Positions 58,401 to 64,000 of a stretch of DNA of 64,000 nucleotides are shown here, piece by piece. A program made the translations under genes and the position numbers. The notes beneath the pieces were generated by a model. It ran no database searches and was not told the DNA's origin. It saw only the letters and a list, made by a program, of their open reading frames with translations. This DNA comes from JANQOH01 sp965243325 (GTDB lineage Bacteria; Pseudomonadota; Alphaproteobacteria; UBA7887), in assembly GCA_965243325.1 (NCBI GenBank), contig CBDEUQ010000003.1, forward strand, positions 806,001 through 870,000, given 5' to 3'. Each line of letters opens with the position of its first letter. Position 1 is the first letter of the stretch.

Positions 58401-60565
58401 CGGACATGCACTGCCGACGGCGGCCTCTCCTAAAATGGACGGCCGAGGCGCGCGGCCTGCCGGTATCCGTGCTGCCGGAGCATGCGACGTGGCTGGCCGA
58501 GGGCGCGGCGCTCGAGGAGACCGGACGCCGGATGCAGGAGACCCCGGGCTTCGTCGGGCGGATCGCGGCCGCGCTCGGGCGCATCGCGCAGGGCTTCCGG
58601 CTCGACGAGGGAGAACGGTTCCGCGAGGCGGCCGCCCGTTACGAGGCGGACGCGCGTAGCCTGGGGATCGATCCCCGGGACATGGCGGGGGCGGCGCGGC
58701 TCGTCCAGCGGGCGAAGGCGCTGGGGCGCCACGAGCTCCCCGAAGCCGTCCGCCGGACGGTCGAGGCGTGGACCCCCGCAACCGAGCCCTCCGCCCCGGA
58801 CGCGGCGCACCGGCTGCGCCCGGATCACGAGACGGCCGGCCGCCGGATCGAGGCGTTTCTGCGGGACTGCCGGCGGTGCCTGGAGGCGGCCGAGCCCGCG
58901 GCCGAAGATCCGGACCCGCGGATCGATCGGGCGGAGGCGCTTCGCCGCGAGGGCCTGCGGCTGCTCGGCGTGGGCGAGGGCGCGAAGCTCGACGATCCGG
59001 CGCGCGTCCGGCTGTCGCGCGCGGCCGACGAACGCCAACGGGTGCGCGAGGCCGTCGACGCGCTGGGGGCGGAGGTGCAGGAGCTCCGGTCGCGGATGTT
59101 CATGGAACTCGACCGGAGCGTCGCCCGGCAGGGCCTGGAAGCACGCGCCGATCCGGCCGACCTGCCGGCATGGGAGGCTCTGCGGGATCGCGCCGAGGCG
59201 CTCCGGGGCGAGGCGGACCTCTCGCGGGACGCGCGGGAGGCGGTCGATGCGGCGCTCGCCCACGGTGCGCGCGTTGAGGCCGAGACCGCTCCCGTCCATG
59301 CGTTTCTCAAAGAGGGCGCCCGGCACCTGGAACGGCGCGCGGATCGGGACGAAGGAGCCGGCGACCTCGACCCCCCCTCTCCGGACGGGATCGCGGCCTG
59401 GCGGCAACGCTCGCGGGAGCTTCGCGCGGCCGGCCGGAACCTTCTGGCAGAATCCCCGGCCGACGCGCGGGAAACGATGCAGGCCGCGGCCAGGCTCGCC
59501 GCCATGCCGCGGCTCCGGGGCCGCGTCCGGGAGGTGCTCGAACGGTTGGAGACCCTGGAACTGCGCGACGGCATCGCGGACTTCCGGGCGCTTGCGGCCG
59601 CAGTCGAGGGGCGGGCCAGGCGCCGGCAAACGCTGCCGCTGCACGCCAAGGGCTACGCCCGCGCGACGGATATGGCGCGAGCGCTGACGAGCCGCGCGGT
59701 CTTGCCCGACGCGGCACGCCGCGAGGCCGCCGAGTGGCTCGCCCGCGACCGTGGCTGGAAGGAGGAGCTCGCCGCGGCACGGAGACTCACCGGCGCGCAC
59801 GAACGGGACGCCGACACCGCCAGCCTCCGCGAGGCCGCGGTCCTGCCCGCGGTCCGGGCGGCCATCCGGCAGGAAACCGCCCGCCTCGCCCGGTCGCCCG
59901 CGCCGCTACGCGGGATGGCGTGGACCGGCGACGAGCCCCTGGTCGCCGGCGACCGCATCGCCTGGCGCGCGGGTAAAGCGGTGCACCACGCGGCGGTGAC
60001 GTTCCCGGGAGAGACCGGCGGCAGGCGCGCGAGCGACACGCTGCGGCTGAGGATCGTGGGGCCGGGGGACGGCGCCGCTCCCGGCGACGCGGACCGGATC
60101 GTCGAGATCGGCGCCCGGGCCCTGCGGGACGGCGAATGCGTCCGCGCCGCCTGGTCCGACGAGGGGCTGCGGCGGCTGGAAGCCGCCCGGCAGCACTCGG
60201 TGCCCGGCGCCGCCTGCCCGCTCGCCTGTTCCGAGCCCGTCGAGGGCGACCGCATCGCCTGGACCGAGGCCGCCGGCCGGACCGGAGAGGTGCGGACGGT
60301 TGAGGCCGTGGTCGCCATGCGGACCGCGATACCCGGCGGGCACGAGATCGCGCTCCGGGTGATCCGCGTCTCCGGCTCCGGCGCGCCGGAACCCGGCAGC
60401 GCGATCCGGCGGACCGTGGAGGAGGTCACCGCGCGCGGCTGCTTCCGCGCCGCCTGGTCCGACGAGGCCCGGCGCGCGCGCGTGCTCGACCCGCCGCGGG
60501 AAACCCCGGAGCAGAGCCCGACGCCGCACCTCGGGCCCTCCCACGACCGAGGCATCGGCATATGA
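55412..60565 (+). CDS. traA: MobF-family conjugative relaxase-helicase (TraA-like)
   Basis: A 1,717-residue protein. The relaxase domain (1-300) has tyrosines near the start (Tyr17, Tyr23, Tyr24) and the metal-binding triad His154, His165 and His167 in FRHLTSRDQDPQLHTHCIL. A RecD-like helicase domain follows: Walker A V-Q-G-A-A-G-T-G-K-T-T-M-L (about 461-473), VLVLDEASM (about 540), LVGDRGQLRAV, and a late TTVHGAQGMTRD and EASRARDRFVLVT. The last 700 residues are Arg/Glu-rich helices without clear domains. It would nick oriT and unwind the transferred strand. The GTG 55412 start has no upstream alternative fitting the relaxase fold. No coupling protein is seen nearby, so the element may depend on a helper or continue elsewhere. 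Confidence 0.93.
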   Translation: MVASLTELGSAATTVAYFEREGYYAKNDPRHRRASFWHGEGAAALGLPRHVSARTFERVLAGYVPGTEIRLGRARDGEHEHRPGLDLTLSAPKSVSLEALLYGNRRVQGAHDAAVRSTLDWIEAALLQTRGYDPATRRRPRVAADGLVAAGFRHLTSRDQDPQLHTHCILANMTRNRAGEWRSMEPTEIRRNVKLIGAYYRQELARRLIALGFRLEATMIGGVPGFEIAAYPREMLDAFSSRRREILAWLEAHGLPYSSALTQQAALITRKRKVDRDIDTLKAEWKARAEGIAHDRAPARPGRERAGRRSRRTSPGRPYVRTEEALRPGPAGLGVREIVWRAVDHLAERASVFRERDIRAIALSHAPGRHELGEIDAAVTGLLADGHLVEAGVRGGRAFVTDAALRSEREIVARMRNGIGAAEALTDEARVSHRMARTSLTEGQRRAVRTILLSRDRIVAVQGAAGTGKTTMLREALGLIGERTAVLLAPSAAAGRVLADETGARARTLQWFLTRYGDIGNAEKMASARREHEGSVLVLDEASMTSTAQMELLMRISERLRIARLVLVGDRGQLRAVSAGEPFRALQDAGIATAGMDEILRQRDPGLKRAVEALQQGRVAEAARGLGEVREVPHEELGAEAARLWLALDAERRAATAIIAPTHFIRAEIHHAVREALGREGVLHGREIEIERYVNRHLTAAQRADVRNHEPGDVVIFHSRVPPLRVDEGDACRIVRADDGFVFLEHASGRTVRIRPGDGWVRYRFGVYETARIRIRAGDRVRWTRNDKRRGLVNGGEAVVLGIDSRRVRFDLGGGTPLSLARDDPQLRHIDHAWSTTVHGAQGMTRDAAIGVLDTGHGRLTGLAGLYVEASRARDRFVLVTDNRESLEEALEENDGARLTAREAVGEAGRPARPADAAAWMLRDLRDDWRALLARAEAQNAGIDRMDGYARIVTGVEALASGPDLPPEMQGFVEEVRRRDARIVERRRDALAFVHEADMHCRRRPLLKWTAEARGLPVSVLPEHATWLAEGAALEETGRRMQETPGFVGRIAAALGRIAQGFRLDEGERFREAAARYEADARSLGIDPRDMAGAARLVQRAKALGRHELPEAVRRTVEAWTPATEPSAPDAAHRLRPDHETAGRRIEAFLRDCRRCLEAAEPAAEDPDPRIDRAEALRREGLRLLGVGEGAKLDDPARVRLSRAADERQRVREAVDALGAEVQELRSRMFMELDRSVARQGLEARADPADLPAWEALRDRAEALRGEADLSRDAREAVDAALAHGARVEAETAPVHAFLKEGARHLERRADRDEGAGDLDPPSPDGIAAWRQRSRELRAAGRNLLAESPADARETMQAAARLAAMPRLRGRVREVLERLETLELRDGIADFRALAAAVEGRARRRQTLPLHAKGYARATDMARALTSRAVLPDAARREAAEWLARDRGWKEELAAARRLTGAHERDADTASLREAAVLPAVRAAIRQETARLARSPAPLRGMAWTGDEPLVAGDRIAWRAGKAVHHAAVTFPGETGGRRASDTLRLRIVGPGDGAAPGDADRIVEIGARALRDGECVRAAWSDEGLRRLEAARQHSVPGAACPLACSEPVEGDRIAWTEAAGRTGEVRTVEAVVAMRTAIPGGHEIALRVIRVSGSGAPEPGSAIRRTVEEVTARGCFRAAWSDEARRARVLDPPRETPEQSPTPHLGPSHDRGIGI

Positions 60566-60624
60566 AGTGCGGCAGTCGGGACGGCGATCCGCGCCCCGCC
60601 GCCCGGGGACGGTTACAGGGGCGG

Positions 60625-61068
60625 TCAGCCGAGCAGCGGCGGCTCGCTCGCCATCCACTCCCGGAACTGGCGTTCAACGATCGGCCCGGCGTCGGCGCCA
60701 AACGCCGCCGCCAGCAGCGGCCCGAGTTCGTGCCCGCGGCCCTGCCGCACAAGGTCGCGCAGGGTCGTCATGAGCAGCAGCTCGACCGACTGTCGCAGGC
60801 GGTCGATCGAACCCCCGGAGGCCGCCGACAGCAGGCTGTCGGCCATGCGGTCCACCCGGTCGAGCAGCCGGCGCTGTTCCGCCTCGCTCAAGACCAGGGC
60901 CGGCGCATCCGGCTGCGCCGGATCGAGTTCCACCTCCAGCCCGGCGGAGATCACGTGATCGTTGATCGACACGTCGCGGCTCTGCGCGACCTCGCGGATC
61001 CGTTCCCACTCCGATTCCAGGCACGAGATCGCGATCCGCGCCGGGGGCGTCGCGCGGCGCGGCGCCAT
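60625..61068 (-). CDS. Mobilisation-accessory protein with N-terminal RHH-like domain (third gene)
   Basis: A 147-residue protein. P-P-A-R-I-A-I-S-C-L-E-S-E-W-E-R-I-R-E-V-A-Q-S-R-D-V-S-I-N-D-H-V-I is a ribbon-helix-helix-like region as in MobC-type accessory proteins. The rest is helical with LSEAEQRRLLDRVDRMADSLL and a C-terminal FREWMASEPPLLG. It converges on the relaxase gene, leaving 59 bp between the stops. ATG 61068 overlaps the upstream gene's stop (ATGA). Confidence 0.7.
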   Translation of the reverse strand: MAPRRATPPARIAISCLESEWERIREVAQSRDVSINDHVISAGLEVELDPAQPDAPALVLSEAEQRRLLDRVDRMADSLLSAASGGSIDRLRQSVELLLMTTLRDLVRQGRGHELGPLLAAAFGADAGPIVERQFREWMASEPPLLG

Positions 61069-61391
61069 CACCCGCCGTCCCGGCGCGATTGCACCGCCCG
61101 CTGCATGAAGGCAATCGCTCCGAACACGGAAAGGCCGGTTCCCGGAAGCGACTCGCCCAGCGCCCGGCGCACCCGGTCCATCTCCTCCACCCGCGCGTAC
61201 AGGGTCCGCTGCTGTTCTTCCGACAGTGCCAGCCGCTGCGGCTCGCCGCGGCGCGGCCCGCCCGCGTCCTCGTGGAGCGCGCAGGCAACCAGGTATCCGG
61301 AGACCGGCATGCCGAGCGCCGCCGCGCGTTCCCTGATCCGGGCCCTCTCGGCCCGGCTGCAGCGCAGCGTGCGGCGCACCACTGTCGCCAT
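61068..61391 (-). CDS. MobC-like ribbon-helix-helix accessory protein (second gene)
   Basis: A 107-residue protein beginning M-A-T-V-V-R-R-T-L-R-C-S-R-A-E-R-A-R-I-R-E-R-A-A-A-L-G-M-P-V-S-G-Y-L-V-A, a typical relaxosome accessory RHH sequence. LSEEQQRTLYARVEEMDRVRRALGESL follows, resembling the middle of the next gene's product. The family binds oriT and helps the relaxase. It is translationally coupled to the following gene and starts 3 bp after the previous stop. Confidence 0.8.
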   Translation of the reverse strand: MATVVRRTLRCSRAERARIRERAAALGMPVSGYLVACALHEDAGGPRRGEPQRLALSEEQQRTLYARVEEMDRVRRALGESLPGTGLSVFGAIAFMQRAVQSRRDGG

Positions 61392-61394
61392 CGC

Positions 61395-61778
61395 TCAGGG
61401 CCGCGGCGCGGGGCCGCCCTCGGGATCGGCGCTGCCGGAGACCGCCCGCCAGCGTTCGGCGGCGCCGGGATCGGTCAGGCGGTCGAACTCCGCCTCGCGG
61501 TCGAGCCACGCATCGACGGCATCGCCGAGCGCCTGCCAACGCTCCTCCAGCCCCAGATCCGCCATCCGCTGCTGCTCGATCCTGGCGAGCAGCAGGAGCT
61601 CGCGAACCGCGCGGCGCATCACCGTGTCCGGCAGCGGGTCCGGCACCGTCGCCCGGTGCACGACGTAGCGCGAGATGTCCATGCCCGCCTGCGCCGCCAG
61701 GTCGCGAATGCGCGCCCACTCGCTTGCCGTCGCCATCACCGCGTGCTGGGTGCGGCGAGCCCCCGGCGACCCGCTCAC
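61395..61778 (-). CDS. MobC-like ribbon-helix-helix accessory protein (first gene)
   Basis: A 127-residue protein from GTG 61778 (VSGSPGARRTQHAVMATASEWARIRDLAAQAGMDISRYVVHRA, the RHH part). A helical segment (VRELLLLARIEQQRMADLGLEERWQALGDAVDAWLDREAEF) and an acidic tail follow. Starts at 61814 or ATG 61736 are possible; 61736 would cut the first strand of the fold. The gene's 5' end overlaps the tandem repeat at 61753. The three mobilisation-type genes are stacked with 0-4 bp spacing. Confidence 0.7.
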   Translation of the reverse strand: MSGSPGARRTQHAVMATASEWARIRDLAAQAGMDISRYVVHRATVPDPLPDTVMRRAVRELLLLARIEQQRMADLGLEERWQALGDAVDAWLDREAEFDRLTDPGAAERWRAVSGSADPEGGPAPRP

Positions 61779-61983
61779 GGCATGGCTCCGACGACCGTGC
61801 CGAACGCCCTGCACCGCCCCGCAGGAGCACTGGAAGTGCTCAAGAGGCCTGTTGCATTCCTCATATTACGGCGAGCCCGGCGACCCGCTTGCGGCATGGC
61901 TCGGACGACCGTACCGAACGGCCTGCGCCGCCTCGCTGGAGCACTAGAGGTGCGCAAACCACCTGTTGCAAACCTCATATTGC
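61753..61983. repeat. Tandem repeat of about 116 bp, two copies
   Basis: CGGCGAGC starts unit 1 at 61753 and unit 2 at 61869; the two align through CGACCCGCT, GGCATGGCTC, ACGACCGT, CCGAACG, GGAGCACT and CCTGTTGCA to CTCATATT with scattered differences. They lie at and just upstream of the start of the three accessory genes, a usual place for oriT. Confidence 0.8.
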
Positions 61984-62273
61984 CGATGCTGCGCCTCAAT
62001 GCAAATACGTCGCCGTCGTGTCCGGTTTTGGTGCGCTTCAAACGGAAATCATTCGCCATACGCGGCCCCAGTCGAGCTACCAATAAAGCCCGCCATACCG
62101 CGTTAGTTCCCAGATTGCAACTACGCGTCTCGGGGCCGCTCGAAATGTGTCACGACTTCGCCATGGATTGCGCCTTGCATCCCGACACAAGTCGCTGTAA
62201 TGAAACACTGTAACGGGAGACGAACGACTTGTATCAGCACGTGACGCATCGAGAAATTATGCGTTGGGAATCT
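61984..62273. other. AT-richer intergenic region, candidate oriT area
   Basis: No gene is supported. Composition is lower in GC than on either side, and it separates the mobilisation genes from the integrase-linked repeat that starts at 62274. I could not pick out a definite nick site. Confidence 0.35.
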
Positions 62274-62296
62274 ACACCCGAACGGTGCGAACGCCA
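62274..62296. other. Candidate recombination core beside integrase
   Basis: ACACCCGAAC followed by GGTGCGAACGCCA. The first ten bases match the end of the porin 1 leader (18162), and the rest matches what follows the porin 3 leader (32357). It is consistent with one half of an attachment site. Confidence 0.45.
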
Positions 62297-62434
62297 CCCT
62301 CGTGCGATGCAAGACGGGGGATCAGACAGTTTATGGGCCGCCAAATCAATGTTTTCGCGCCGGAGTGTGGCCTGTTGAAGGCAGAGCGTGACAAAATAGT
62401 CACATATCAGGTCGGGCACAGGCTGGCGCGACGC

Positions 62435-63649
62435 TTACGGCGCGTCCCGCCTGCCCGCCGCCAGCGCGTCGATCCGGTCGGCGATTCGCTGGGCGTGGTC
62501 GCGGAGCTGTTCGATCGACCAGTCGGCGGCGTAGCCCTCCGTCACGTCGCCGGGCCGCGCGTGGTTGACGAGCCGCTTGGTCAGGCCGCGCGGCAGCAGC
62601 AGGTTGCGCTCGGCCACGGTGATGAAACAGTTCCGCAAGGCGTGGAACCAGAATTTCGCGCCGCCTGCGGCGCCGATCGGGCCGTTGAGGTGCTGCACGT
62701 TCTCGATGTGGCCCGAGGCGCTGGTCGGCGACGGGAACACCCACGGCGATGCGCCGCCGGCCCGGCGTTCCAGCAATGCGGCGAGCTGCCGGGTGATCGG
62801 CAGAAGCAACGGCGCGCCGGTCTTGGTTTCCTCGATCCGGAAGGTCATGCCGGCGGCATCCACGCGCTCCCAGCGCAGCGTGAGCACCTCGTTGCGGCGC
62901 ATACCGGTATACAGTCCGAACCGCAGCGCGTCGCGGGTTACCGGATTGCGCACCGCGGCGTCGATGCCCGCGCGCCAGCGCGGCAGCACTTCCGCCGGCG
63001 TGGGGATGCGCCGTCGCGTCGGAGGGTGGAGCCGCCCGCCGCCGGCGAGCCAGAGATCCACCGGATTGCGCAGCCCCTCGCAGTCGATGCAGGGCCGGCG
63101 ATAGAACGCGCGCAGCAGGGTGACGGTCTGATTGGCCGCCGACCAGCCGGCCCGTTCGGTGACGTCGTCGAACAGGGCTTCCACGTCGCGCCGCTCGATC
63201 GCGTCGAGCGGGCGGGCCAGCCACCCGGCCAGATGCAGGCGGACGAGGGCGCGATAATGCCTCTGGGTGCTCTCCCGGCGGCCGCGGCCGGCCGCCATGT
63301 AGTCTTCGCAGGCCTCTCCCAGGGTCGGCGCCGCGCGCGCTCCCGCCGGGTCGCTGCCGCCGGCCGCGCGGCCCAGGAGTTCCTGCGCCAGACGCCGCGC
63401 CCGTGCAGGAGCGAGCGCGGTGTGGCGGCCGATGACGACGCGACGGTTGGGCGCCGCCCGTCCGCCGGCGCCGGCCCGGTAGTTGACGACGAAGGACTTG
63501 GCGCCGGACGGGTGGACGCGGACGCCGAAGCCGGTGAGCTTGTCGTCCCACGCAATCCACGGTTTGTCCGTGGGCCGGAGGGCGTCGACGACGCGCCGGG
63601 TGAGCGTCGTCTTGATCTTGGCCGTCCGCTTGCGGTTGCGCGCTGGCAT
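62435..63649 (-). CDS. Tyrosine recombinase/integrase, single
   Basis: A 404-residue integrase. The N-terminal arm-binding domain (RRVVDALRPTDKPWIAWDDKLTGFGVRVHPSGAKSFVVNYR) is followed by a core-binding domain and a catalytic domain with Arg in LYTGMRRNEVLTLRW, His-x-x-Arg replaced by FHALRNCFITVAERN (H-x-L-R-N), and a late NHARPGDVTEGYAADW with the nucleophilic Tyr. ATG 63649 starts MPARNRKRTAKIKTTLT; upstream in-frame codons give an unrelated N-terminus. It is divergent from the porin fragment at the right edge. A remnant of the same gene is at 32513. Confidence 0.9.
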   Translation of the reverse strand: MPARNRKRTAKIKTTLTRRVVDALRPTDKPWIAWDDKLTGFGVRVHPSGAKSFVVNYRAGAGGRAAPNRRVVIGRHTALAPARARRLAQELLGRAAGGSDPAGARAAPTLGEACEDYMAAGRGRRESTQRHYRALVRLHLAGWLARPLDAIERRDVEALFDDVTERAGWSAANQTVTLLRAFYRRPCIDCEGLRNPVDLWLAGGGRLHPPTRRRIPTPAEVLPRWRAGIDAAVRNPVTRDALRFGLYTGMRRNEVLTLRWERVDAAGMTFRIEETKTGAPLLLPITRQLAALLERRAGGASPWVFPSPTSASGHIENVQHLNGPIGAAGGAKFWFHALRNCFITVAERNLLLPRGLTKRLVNHARPGDVTEGYAADWSIEQLRDHAQRIADRIDALAAGRRDAP

Positions 63650-63836
63650 GGCGTGAAGCGAAGGGAAACCATGTTCCGGAGTCAACCGTACGGTCAACAC
63701 CGGGACGATGAATTGCACCCTACCGCCCTCCGGGCCGTCGGGTGCAAGCTCCGACGAAATCCCGCAATGCATTGATAAAGCGTATTTTGCGCACCGCCCG
63801 GCAGGGATCGAAAGCCGCCTGCATACAAAGTCCAAT

Positions 63837-64000
63837 GGTTTCTCTTGAGCACGACGGCGGTGGTCGGTGTATCGGCCATGGCGGCGAGCGCCGTCGCCAT
63901 GCCGCTGCAGTCTCGCGACGAGGAGGGGACTCCGGTCCTGTCGGCGGCGATCAACGCGTCGTTCGAGGGCGGGTTCGCCAACAACAGCGCCGCCAACGAC
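63837..64000 (+). pseudogene. Outer-membrane porin, copy 4, 5'-truncated and cut by the window edge
   Basis: From GGTTTCTCTTGAG the sequence encodes FLLSTTAVVGVSAMAASAVAMPLQSRDEEGTPVLSAAINASFEGGFANNSAANDD, very close to porin 3. The codons before the phenylalanine (M-K-R) and the whole leader are replaced by unrelated sequence, and the frame is closed upstream by TAA without an ATG. TTG at the sixth codon is the only start, so expression is unlikely unless recombination restores the 5' end. The 3' end is outside the window. Confidence 0.85.

Noticed and set aside
55951..58659. 902-codon plus-strand frame inside the relaxase gene
   Set aside because: Different frame of the MobF relaxase, Arg/Gly/Ala-rich with no domain.

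Overview
The window is high-GC DNA, roughly two thirds G+C by eye, and looks like an alphaproteobacterium, probably near Rhodospirillales. The evidence is a compact HPr kinase without its N-terminal domain next to rapZ, an EIIA-Man and an HPr, the lptC-lptA-lptB-rpoN-hpf-ptsN order, a short RNase D, an NDUFA9-like dehydrogenase and a MobF relaxase of the rhizobial TraA kind. The genus cannot be fixed from sequence alone.

Bases 1-16,900 are mostly ordinary chromosome. After an ada-like fragment, a zinc-free dehydrogenase/reductase and two surface-glycan genes comes a long co-directional minus-strand cluster. Read in transcription order it is tRNA-Leu, rnd, kdsD, lptC, lptA, lptB, rpoN, hpf, ptsN, hprK, rapZ, EIIA-Man, HPr and ahcY. 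It couples Kdo/LPS export, sigma-54, ribosome hibernation and the nitrogen/carbon phosphotransferase circuit. Two copies of a 1,280-bp IS256-family element have landed here. One splits a WaaE-type glycosyltransferase gene and one sits between rpoN and hpf.

Bases 16,900-33,900 are an accessory region built around repeated outer-membrane porin genes: a full copy at 16919-18046, a 5'-truncated copy at 25240-25866 and a full copy at 31028-32230. A further truncated copy lies at the right edge of the window. Most porin loci abut tyrosine-recombinase genes: a tandem pair at 18293-20614, a related pair at 25978-28305, a remnant at 32513 and a single integrase at 62435-63649. The two complete porins carry a nine-base C/G run in their leaders. 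Between them lie toxin-antitoxin modules (VapBC, HicAB), a dead HU gene, duplicated CoA-transferase fragments, and broken IS21, IS110, IS1380, IS1634, IS630 and IS4 pieces. A third identical IS256 copy closes this region.

Bases 34,000-49,200 carry candidate defence or signalling cargo. First is a 1,277-residue protein with 14 WD40 blades, one membrane segment and a cytoplasmic P-loop ATPase domain, overlapping by ATGA a second P-loop ATPase gene that has one in-frame UGA. Then come a damaged DUF4143-type ATPase, HigBA with a frameshifted toxin, an ISNCY-like transposon and a two-gene operon encoding a HEAT-repeat protein plus a primase-SF2 helicase fusion of the TOTE conflict type. These are followed by Phd/VapC, a zeta-type kinase pair and the N-terminal remnant of a type-ISP-like restriction/modification enzyme.

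Bases 49,500-62,400 look like a mobilisable element. It holds a four-fold zinc-ribbon protein, a UvrD-like helicase with C-terminal zinc ribbons, a coiled-coil membrane protein, a 1,717-residue MobF relaxase-helicase, and three overlapping small genes of mobilisation-accessory type pointing toward it. A tandem 116-bp repeat lies upstream of those three genes. No coupling protein or type IV secretion genes are visible.
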